DNA from: Myxococcales bacterium
Lineage (GTDB): Bacteria; Myxococcota_A; Polyangia; Haliangiales; Haliangiaceae
Assembly: GCA_016716835.1 (NCBI GenBank)
Contig: JADJUW010000001.1
Span: 2,632,001-2,696,000 of the forward strand
Length of the DNA stretch: 64,000 bases
Reading direction: 5' to 3'
Below the pieces are notes generated by a model that was given only the letters and a program-made list of their open reading frames with translations, was not told the DNA's origin and searched no databases. Position numbers and translations under genes: made by a program. Shown piece after piece: positions 58,099 to 64,000 of this stretch. Position 1 is the stretch's first letter. Each line of letters begins with the position of its first letter.

Positions 58099-59414
58099 GC
58101 GGCGCGCCTACCACGCAGGCGACGCTCACGCGCGCGGAGCTAGTCGAACTCGAACGCCGCCATGTTTGGCCGCCTTATACGCCGCGCGACCGTCATGAGG
58201 GACAAGACCCGTTGGTCATTGCCCAGGGCGAGGGCTCGCACCTGATCGATGTTGACGGCGCGCGCTACATCGACGCGAATTCGTCGTGGTGGACGATGGC
58301 GCTCGGGCATCGGCATCCGCGCTTGGTCGCCGCGCTCACCGCGCAGCTTGGGGCGCTCGATCACGTATCGGCGGGCGGTGCGACACATCCGCAGATCGCG
58401 CAGCTCGCCGCCGAGCTCGCAAAGGTCGCCCCTCCTGGCCTCGTGCGCACCCACTTTTCCGACGATGGCTCGACCGCGGTAGAGGCGGCGGTCAAGATCG
58501 CGGTGCAGTACTGGCATCAGGCCGGGCGTCCTGCGCGCACGGAGTTTGTCGCGCTAAGCGGCGCGTATCATGGCGACACGATGGGCGCGATGAGCCTGGC
58601 CTCGATCGCGGCCTTTCGCGGCCCCTTCGCGCCGCTGCTGTTTAAGACCAAGCAGCTGCCCAGGATCGAAACGGACTGGGAGCCGGCCATTGAGGCGCTT
58701 GCGGCCTATCTGCGCGACCACGCCGATCGGGTGGCAGCGCTCGTCGTCGAGCCAATGTGCCAAGGCTCCGCTGGCATGCACTTGTATCCCGCGGCCGCTT
58801 TGCGCGCGGCGTACGAGCTAACGCGCCAGCACGACGTACTGATGATCGCGGATGAAGTGTTCGTAGGGTATGGCCGCACCGGCGCCATGTGGGGGTGCGA
58901 TCACGCGGGCGTTGCGCCGGATATCATGTGCCTCGGCAAGGGGTTCACCGGTGGCATGTTGCCGATGGCCGCGACCATGACCACCGCACGCATCTATGAT
59001 GGCTTTGATGGCGGGCTTGCGCGGGCGCTGATGCACGGTCACACCTTTTGCGGCCACGCGCTCGGCGCGGCGGTGGCGCGCGAGACGTTGGCGATCTATC
59101 GCGATGAAGAGATCATCGCCGGCGTGGCGCCTCGGGCGGCCCTTCTGGCCGACGCCATGAACACGCTTGCCGCGCAAGGCCTTGGCCGTAACCCGCGCGC
59201 GCTTGGCATGATCGCCGCCATCGATCTCGGCGCGGCTGGCTATGGCGGCGGTCTTGGTTGGCAGGTGGCGCAAGCGGCGCGCCAACGCGGCGTGTACCTG
59301 CGCCCGCTTGGCGATACCGTCTATCTGACGCCGCCGCTCAATATCGAGCTCTCCGTGCTGCGCGAGCTGCTAGCCGCGGTGGCCGATGCGGTAGCCACGG
59401 TTTGCGCGAAATAA
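58095..59414 (+). CDS. bioA: Adenosylmethionine--8-amino-7-oxononanoate aminotransferase (BioA)
   Basis: A 439-residue PLP aminotransferase that makes 7,8-diaminopelargonate in biotin synthesis. It begins with HVWPPYTPR and NSSWWTMALGHRHPRL, the Trp pair specific to BioA, then HFSDDGSTAVEAAVKIAVQYW, SGAYHGDTMGAMS, IADEVFVGYGRTG and the PLP Lys in CLGKGFTGGMLPM. No other bio genes are in view. It starts at the ATG at 58095, overlapping the preceding stop. Confidence 0.93.
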   Translation: MSGAPTTQATLTRAELVELERRHVWPPYTPRDRHEGQDPLVIAQGEGSHLIDVDGARYIDANSSWWTMALGHRHPRLVAALTAQLGALDHVSAGGATHPQIAQLAAELAKVAPPGLVRTHFSDDGSTAVEAAVKIAVQYWHQAGRPARTEFVALSGAYHGDTMGAMSLASIAAFRGPFAPLLFKTKQLPRIETDWEPAIEALAAYLRDHADRVAALVVEPMCQGSAGMHLYPAAALRAAYELTRQHDVLMIADEVFVGYGRTGAMWGCDHAGVAPDIMCLGKGFTGGMLPMAATMTTARIYDGFDGGLARALMHGHTFCGHALGAAVARETLAIYRDEEIIAGVAPRAALLADAMNTLAAQGLGRNPRALGMIAAIDLGAAGYGGGLGWQVAQAARQRGVYLRPLGDTVYLTPPLNIELSVLRELLAAVADAVATVCAK

Positions 59415-59513
59415 CCCTAATTTTGCCTTGCGCCACCTTAACCGATCCCCTACCAATCGCCCCACTGCCGGGAATTAGACACCGTGAACAACGTTGGCTA
59501 AGATGAGGTCCAT

Positions 59514-59603
59514 ATGATGGTTGTGTTAGGAAACGCGTTTGTAGCGGCCATCGCCGGTGGGATTTTTTTCGCGACGCTACGGCTGAAGCGCACGCCAAAG
59601 TGA
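59514..59603 (+). CDS. Possible 29-residue membrane microprotein
   Basis: A tiny frame begins with two consecutive ATGs and encodes 29 residues: a hydrophobic stretch (VVLGNAFVAAIAGGIFFATL) followed by a basic end (RLKRTPK), the classic layout of a one-helix membrane protein. GAGG lies 5-8 bases upstream and TAAGAT 9 bp upstream. It sits in the 197-bp gap between bioA and the next gene and ends 8 bp before that gene's start. It could be a small regulator or a chance frame. Confidence 0.4.
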   Translation: MMVVLGNAFVAAIAGGIFFATLRLKRTPK

Positions 59604-59611
59604 GGCCGTGA

Positions 59612-60679
59612 GTGCGCGCAACCGTCCTGCCGCTGGTCTCGCGCCCGCCGACGCTTGCCGAATTAGAGCTTTGCGACCTCGAAGCGGTGCGCCTCTTGCT
59701 CCGCGGCCACTCCGTCGTCGACTGGCATCGGCTCTCGTTTGAACACCATGAGCACGTCGACCGCTTCTTGCGGCTAAACGAGTTCAACCCGCAGGCCGAG
59801 GACGAGATGGTGCGGCTCGAGGAAATTCGCCACCAGGCGGTTGAGTACCTCATGCGGGTGCACGGCTTCTCGCTGCCCGAGCAAGTCTCGGACGACGTCG
59901 CCGCGCGCGACTTATTGCTCGTAGCCTCGCGCCAGGGGCCTGACCAAAAGTGGGCCTGCGTCGTCCTCAAGACCATGCACATCATGCACCACATCGCCGG
60001 CCGCGAGACGTTGCTCAGCGTCTCGATCTCCGACGATGCCATTTTCCGCGAGATCGAGCTCAAAGTGCTTAAGGTGGTCGAAGAGTTGCGCGCGGCCGGC
60101 GCGCCGATTAGCGAATTTCAGTGGAGCCGCAAGTCGCGCGATTCGCAGGTGACCAAGCTACTCGCCAAGCGCTCGACGATCGCGGCGAATATCTATGACA
60201 AGCTGCGGTTTCGCCTCATCGTGCCCAATGCCGACGACCTGCTGCCAACCTTGGTCGCGTTGACGCGGTATCTCGTGCCGTTTAACTATGTCGTGCCTGG
60301 CGAGTCGCTCAACCAGTTGATCGATCTGAGGCACGTCGTCGAGCACACTGGTGATCTCTTGCCGTTGGCGGCCAAGATGCAGATGGACGACGAGGGCGCG
60401 GCCGAGCGCCGCTTCAACGAGTTTTCTGGCGCCGAGTATCGCATCATCAACTTTGTCGCCGACCTGCCCTTGCGCCTCGACGGCATGCTGGCGGCCGATG
60501 AGATCACGCCAGAGCTGTCGCACGTCGTGTTTGCGCTGACCGAGTTTCAGATCTGCGATCGCGAGACCGCACGCCGCAATGAGCAGGGCGATGCCAGCCA
60601 CGATCTCTACAAGGCGCGCCAACACGACCGCGTGCGGCGGCGCCTCTTGCGCGGCGAACACGACGCCCTGCCCGAATAG
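59612..60679 (+). CDS. TIGR04552-like protein, RelA/SpoT-like segment
   Basis: A 355-residue protein. Its opening (LELCDLEAVRLLLRGHSVVDWHRL) and the middle section (IAANIYDKLRFRLIVPNADDLLPTLVALTRYLVPFNYVVPGESLN in pieces) match what I remember of a family restricted largely to Myxococcota and annotated TIGR04552. The YDKLRFRLIVPNADDLLPTL stretch is reminiscent of RelA/SpoT synthetase domains, where an acidic DxxxxR strand follows, so nucleotidyltransferase activity is worth testing but is not shown. A GTG start is assumed. A palindromic repeat begins 3 bp after its stop. Confidence 0.7.
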   Translation: MRATVLPLVSRPPTLAELELCDLEAVRLLLRGHSVVDWHRLSFEHHEHVDRFLRLNEFNPQAEDEMVRLEEIRHQAVEYLMRVHGFSLPEQVSDDVAARDLLLVASRQGPDQKWACVVLKTMHIMHHIAGRETLLSVSISDDAIFREIELKVLKVVEELRAAGAPISEFQWSRKSRDSQVTKLLAKRSTIAANIYDKLRFRLIVPNADDLLPTLVALTRYLVPFNYVVPGESLNQLIDLRHVVEHTGDLLPLAAKMQMDDEGAAERRFNEFSGAEYRIINFVADLPLRLDGMLAADEITPELSHVVFALTEFQICDRETARRNEQGDASHDLYKARQHDRVRRRLLRGEHDALPE

Positions 60680-60681
60680 CC

Positions 60682-60807
60682 AACAGAATCGCATTGAGTG
60701 GGTAAATTTCGGTGTACGGCTTCGCGAGCCTCGTTACAGCCAGACGGCTGCGCCTCGGCATCGCTGCAGGCGTGCACCGAAATTTCCTCCACCCACTGCG
60801 TTCTGTT
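60682..60807 (+). repeat. Multi-hairpin palindromic repeat, family 2, copy b
   Basis: This 126-bp element starts two bases after the TIGR04552-like stop. AACAGAA (60682-60688) pairs with TTCTGTT (60801-60807), AAATTTCGGTG with CACCGAAATTT, and the interior has GGCT-TCGCG-AGCC, CAGCC-AGAC-GGCTG and CGCCT-loop-AGGCG hairpins. Against copy a it shows three paired substitutions that keep base pairing. It sits between convergent genes and reads in the same sense as the gene before it. Confidence 0.8.
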
Positions 60808-60854
60808 CTACGCTATTTTGGATCTTAGATTGCGTTTCTATTTCACGCGTACGC

Positions 60855-62438
60855 TTAGCCAGGCCAGGCGACGTACAGCGCCACCGCGGCGGCCACGGCG
60901 AGCAAACACGCCCCGATTAGCGCGCGTCGTAGCAGGCGGTGCGCGCGCGTCGTCGCCACCAGCGCCGCGCGTTGTGCCTCCTTGAGCTGCTGCATTTGCT
61001 CGGCGAGGGCCTTTAGCTGACCCGGCATTGCCAACATGCCTACGACATAGTCCTTGGTGATCTCGCCAAGCGAGGCCGTCCACTCGCCCGCATTGGCGGT
61101 CATGTAGCGCTGCACGTGCGGCGCGACGAGCGTCATCGGATCGAGGGATGGCGCTAGGCCACGGCAAACGCCAAACAGCAGCAGCATGGTGCGCTGCAAC
61201 GCGATGAATTCCCCCGGCACATGAAACACCGCCGCCACCTCACGCCAGGCCAAGCCAAGCATGGGTCCCTGCCCCACCCGCGCAAACAGCCGCGCCGGAT
61301 CTTGAACCAGCTGCTGCACCGTGGCTGGATTGAGCTCGACTTGCGCTGCAAAATGCTGGTGCAGGCGCGAGACAATGCGATGAAAGGCGTCATCCATCGC
61401 GTCGTCGTCACCGCTGCGCTTAGCAACGAAGCCAAGGGCCCGCAACGACGCCACCACTTGCGCCGTGTCGTGGGTCAACACGCCATGCAAGAGGCGCAAG
61501 ATGCCTTGCCGGGTCTGAGGCGCCACCCGCGCGACGGCGCCAAAATCGAGCATTACGAGCTGCGGCGCTACCTCATCCGCGCCGCGGCGCACGCGCAAAT
61601 TTCCTGGATGCGGATCCGCATGATACAAACCGTGCGCGAATACCTGTTCGCAATAGAGCCCCATGAGTTGGCGCGCTAGCATCTCGCCACCTAGGCCGTC
61701 GGGGTCGCCTTCGCTTAGCGGCGAGCCGGCTTGATACGTCATGGTCAAAACGCGCGACGTCGAGTGCGACGCGATCACTTGCGGCACGGCGATGTCGCGC
61801 CGCCCGGCGAACGCCCGTTCGAACGCGCCGACGTTGGCGGCCTCGGCGGCAAAGTCGAGCTCTTGCATCACCAAGGCCGAAATCTCGGCAAACATCTCGC
61901 GGAAGCCGGCGTAGGGGTAGTGTTTGGTCAGCGTGTCGAATACCCAGGCCAAGGTGACCAAATCATCGGCCACCGTTTGTTCAAGCCCCGGATACTGCAC
62001 CTTGACCACGACCTCAGTGCCATCGTGCAAGGTGGCGCGATGCACCTGCCCAATCGACGCCGCGGCCAAGGGCACATCGGCGAAGCTGGCGAAGCGATCG
62101 GCAAGGGGCGCCGCAAGTTCGGCCTCAACGCGCGCCTTGATCTCGTGCAATGGGCGGCCCGGCACCTGATCTTGCAGCGAGGCCAGCTCATCGCGAAACG
62201 GCGAAGGCAGCCAGGCGCCAACCACGCTGACGAGTTGGCCGACCTTGATATATAAGCCACCGACCTCCGCAATGGCCGCCGCCATCTCGCGCGCGGTGCG
62301 GGCATGCGCCTTGGCCAGGGCGGCGGTTTGCCGCGCCTCACCTCGTAGCCACACCGTGGCGGCAAGCCAGCGATAGCGCGCCAACGCGCGTCCCATCGTT
62401 TTATAGACCACCGCCCGCCGCTGTGCTGACGCCGTCAC
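60855..62438 (-). CDS. ABC1/UbiB-family atypical kinase
   Basis: A 527-residue atypical kinase from the GTG at 62438. The family-specific KxGQ motif is in LYIKVGQLVS near residue 65, an AAAS loop replaces the Gly-rich loop (LAAASIGQVHRATL), the ATP Lys is in VVVKVQYPG, and the catalytic region is HADPHPGNLRV and MLDFGAVARV. UbiB-type proteins are needed for ubiquinone or lipid metabolism and act at the membrane. The C-terminal transmembrane helix (RRALIGACLLAVAAAVALYVAW in part) fits. I chose the GTG at 62438 over 62456 because TACAGT lies 6 bp upstream. Confidence 0.88.
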   Translation of the reverse strand: MTASAQRRAVVYKTMGRALARYRWLAATVWLRGEARQTAALAKAHARTAREMAAAIAEVGGLYIKVGQLVSVVGAWLPSPFRDELASLQDQVPGRPLHEIKARVEAELAAPLADRFASFADVPLAAASIGQVHRATLHDGTEVVVKVQYPGLEQTVADDLVTLAWVFDTLTKHYPYAGFREMFAEISALVMQELDFAAEAANVGAFERAFAGRRDIAVPQVIASHSTSRVLTMTYQAGSPLSEGDPDGLGGEMLARQLMGLYCEQVFAHGLYHADPHPGNLRVRRGADEVAPQLVMLDFGAVARVAPQTRQGILRLLHGVLTHDTAQVVASLRALGFVAKRSGDDDAMDDAFHRIVSRLHQHFAAQVELNPATVQQLVQDPARLFARVGQGPMLGLAWREVAAVFHVPGEFIALQRTMLLLFGVCRGLAPSLDPMTLVAPHVQRYMTANAGEWTASLGEITKDYVVGMLAMPGQLKALAEQMQQLKEAQRAALVATTRAHRLLRRALIGACLLAVAAAVALYVAWPG

Positions 62439-62510
62439 GCCGCCACTGTACACCATGCTCGGCGCCGTTTTGCCGCCGTGGTGCCTAGCAAGTGGGATAC
62501 AATAAGAGCC
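62439..62510. promoter_or_regulatory. Divergent leaderless promoters, UbiB-like and 62511 genes
   Basis: On the minus strand TACAGT (62450-62445) ends 6 bp before the GTG at 62438. On the plus strand TACAAT (62498-62503) ends 7 bp before the ATG at 62511. The remaining ~47 bp hold no ribosome-binding site for either gene. Confidence 0.5.
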
Positions 62511-63194
62511 ATGGCAGACGGGCAATCAGACGACCAAGGCGCCGGCTCGCAAGACCGCTTGGGCGGCGCGCCAAGCGAGGTTGGTGAAGGCGAAGGCGGC
62601 GGCGCAACGGTGCCGCCCTACTTGCGCGAGGCGACGCGCGAACTACCAGAGTTCGTGCGAGCCAAGCTCGAGGCCGCGCTACCCGACGTCATCAAGCGCA
62701 CGTTTTCGGCGGGGCTTAGCGCGATGTTTGCCTCCGAAGAGGGCCTGCGCAAGCTAGCCAAGGAAATGAACATCGCCGACATCCCCGGCATGATCTCCAA
62801 TACGACCAACACCACCAAGGACAAGGTGATGGAGATCGTGGCGCGCGAGGTGCGCGACGCCTTGGCGTCGATGAACCTCGCCGAGGAAATAGCCCACATT
62901 CTCACCACGCTCTCGCTCGAGGTGCGCACCGAGATCCGCTTTATTCCCAACGACTCGCGCGCGGCGCGCGTCGAGCCCGAGGTCAAATCGTCGGTGCGCG
63001 TGCGCCCGTCGGCGCGCGAGCGCGGCGTCGCGGTGGCCAAGCGCCTATGGGCACGCCGCAAGGGCGAATCGGTGGCGCTGGGTCGCGCGGCCGGCCCCAG
63101 TGTCGTGGGCCACGCCGCGCCCGAAACGTCGCCACTCGCGCCGCGCCCGGCTGGCATCACCCTGCCACCGGACGACGAGCCCGAGCCGACGTAG
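62511..63194 (+). CDS. Hypothetical helical protein, unknown
   Basis: A 227-residue soluble protein. The first 35 residues are Gly/Glu/Gln-rich and disordered. Residues ~38-150 form amphipathic helices (ELPEFVRAKLEAALPDVIKR, GLRKLAKEMNIADIPGMI, DKVMEIVAREVRDALASMNL) and a short strand (LEVRTEIRFIPND), reminiscent of the phasin/polymer-associated or envelope-regulator proteins of Myxococcota, though I cannot assign a family. The C-terminal ~65 residues are basic then Pro-rich. It shares a divergent promoter region with the UbiB-like gene. Confidence 0.6.
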   Translation: MADGQSDDQGAGSQDRLGGAPSEVGEGEGGGATVPPYLREATRELPEFVRAKLEAALPDVIKRTFSAGLSAMFASEEGLRKLAKEMNIADIPGMISNTTNTTKDKVMEIVAREVRDALASMNLAEEIAHILTTLSLEVRTEIRFIPNDSRAARVEPEVKSSVRVRPSARERGVAVAKRLWARRKGESVALGRAAGPSVVGHAAPETSPLAPRPAGITLPPDDEPEPT

Positions 63195-63569
63195 CCGCCA
63201 GTAGGTGTCCTTGCGGCAGCTGCCTGTAGTTGGCGCGCCGTGTAGCCTTAGCGCCGCGAGTCGTTCGCCTTAGCTATTCGGCCGGCTTTCTTTCCAGGTT
63301 GCCGAGGAGCGAGGGTAGCTGTAACCACTGCGCCGATGAGAACAAAATTCGATTAAGCAGCCGAGCCTCAAGGCAACCGCGCTTCAACAACTGGGTGCGG
63401 TTTCAGCCGGCGACATATCAGTGTTCTGAAGGCTTTAAATCCCCCGTGATCCGGCGGTTTGCACCCTGCCAGCCCCGGCCACGCGCTTACCACCGACCGC
63501 AATGTCCGCCCCGGACTACCCCCGAATCGAATTAACGCAGCGCTAAAAACAGCAGATAGAGGAGCATCC
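63195..63569. other. 375-bp intergenic region upstream of a beta-helix gene
   Basis: No gene is visible. AACCGC (63375-63380) pairs with GCGGTT (63397-63402) around a 16-base loop, which may form part of a structured leader of the downstream surface-protein gene. GAGGA at 63560-63564 is its ribosome-binding site. I looked for cyclic di-GMP, cobalamin, glycine and SAH riboswitch signatures and found none that holds. Confidence 0.4.
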
Positions 63570-64000
63570 GTGAAACGCATCTTAATGGCAGCAGGTTTGG
63601 CAGTGAGTTTGGCAGTAGGTGTCCCAGCTTCGGCGGCGACGTATTACGTGGGTCCCGGAACGACGTTGCGGCAGGCGGTTGATCTCGCCAATGCCCATCC
63701 TGGGAACGACACCATCCTCCTCGTAGGCAGCATTTCAACGTTGTCCCAGTGTCCTGGGCCGAACGACGACGACTACCACGACAACAACCTCAACGGGGAC
63801 CTCGATGTCAACGACCCCTCTGGTGGCTCGCTGACCCTCCAGCCGTTGAATTGGGGCGGAGACGTCGCTCCAGTGACACTGACCACCAAATGTACGCAGC
63901 GGTTGATAGACAACCGTGGGCCTGGGCCGCTCATCATTCGTGGAATCATCCTCAGTGGTGGGCATGCTTTGACTGAGGGCGGAGCGATTCGATCCTTGTC
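63570..64000 (+). CDS. Exported right-handed beta-helix protein (3' end outside window)
   Basis: A GTG start with GAGGA five bases upstream opens a frame that is still open at the window end; 143 residues are visible. A signal peptide (MAAGLAVSLAVGVPASAA) precedes TYYVGPGTTLRQAVDLANAH, then NDTILLVGSI, the first coils of a pectate lyase/polymorphic-membrane-protein type beta-helix. Asp/Asn-rich turns (PNDDDYHDNNLNGDLDVND) and PLIIRGIILSGGHALTEGGAI follow. Such proteins are large secreted or surface adhesins. The codon usage is less GC-biased than the neighbours', hinting at recent acquisition. Confidence 0.8.
   Translation, partial: MKRILMAAGLAVSLAVGVPASAATYYVGPGTTLRQAVDLANAHPGNDTILLVGSISTLSQCPGPNDDDYHDNNLNGDLDVNDPSGGSLTLQPLNWGGDVAPVTLTTKCTQRLIDNRGPGPLIIRGIILSGGHALTEGGAIRSL

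Noticed and set aside
62439..62525. Longer start of the UbiB-like protein (62525 or 62456)
   Set aside because: The added residues include part of the divergent gene's promoter and start; the GTG at 62438 has a -10 hexamer at the common spacing.
63290..63410. Riboswitch upstream of the beta-helix gene (SAH, GEMM or glycine type)
   Set aside because: CCGAGGAGCG and GGGTAGCTGTAACC recall fragments of known riboswitches, but the other conserved segments and pairings are missing.

Overview
The window is high-GC, gene-dense DNA with long Ala/Pro/Lys-rich tails, PEGA arrays, PilZ proteins, a Ser/Thr kinase, many lipoproteins and beta-barrels, and several proteins resembling families I know only from myxobacteria (a TIGR04552-like protein, an MXAN_5187-like protein). 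This points to a Myxococcota chromosome, most likely near the Haliangiales/Kofleriaceae; that placement is inference. I see no rRNA, tRNA, CRISPR array, integrase or complete insertion sequence.

Layout. 0-5 kb: WxxGRW-repeat protein, HEAT-repeat lipoprotein, HAD phosphatase, then leucine-degradation genes (HMG-CoA lyase with a one-base frameshift, methylglutaconyl-CoA hydratase) around a thioredoxin 2. 5-16.7 kb: Ala/Pro-rich protein, YqgE, an Omp85-like protein/DUF4390/NtrY-like kinase operon, and tsaB-rseP. 16.8-17.3 kb: two families of structured repeats. 17.3-23.6 kb: PEGA beta-barrel protein, uppP, a bcp gene with a minisatellite tail, lipoprotein, LysR, MarC. 23.6-25.1 kb: an accessory-looking patch with palindromes, a four-helix-bundle gene and a frameshifted membrane gene. 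25.1-35.4 kb: kinase, pcnB, HtrA-like protease with PrsW, an HTH-EIIA-Lys/Ala fusion, panE-like and folB. 35.7-42.7 kb: a minus-strand iron-sulfur assembly operon (MerR regulator-iscS-iscU-iscA-hscB-hscA-fdx) followed by an acidic protein and an SspB-domain protein. 42.9-64 kb: TetR, acyltransferase, deoxynucleoside kinase, esterase, amidohydrolase, TonB receptor, aldo-keto reductase, lon, PilZ protein, rhodanese lipoprotein, bioA, UbiB-like kinase, and the start of a beta-helix surface protein.

Two signals stand out. First, a 120-odd-bp palindromic multi-hairpin element follows a stop codon within a few bases in two places (17.2 and 60.7 kb), in the same orientation relative to the upstream gene; the copies differ by compensatory base-pair changes, which suggests a conserved RNA or single-strand fold. 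A second repeat family (16.8 and 35.5 kb, inverted relative to each other) also lies between convergent genes. Second, 23 genes have a TANNNT hexamer ending 5-9 bp before the start codon (13 at exactly 6 bp), usually without a Shine-Dalgarno sequence, which implies widespread leaderless transcription. I used this signal to choose several starts.

Two genes (HMG-CoA lyase and the 24.4-25.0 kb membrane protein) each look one base short; at least the first, in a C-run, may be a sequencing error.
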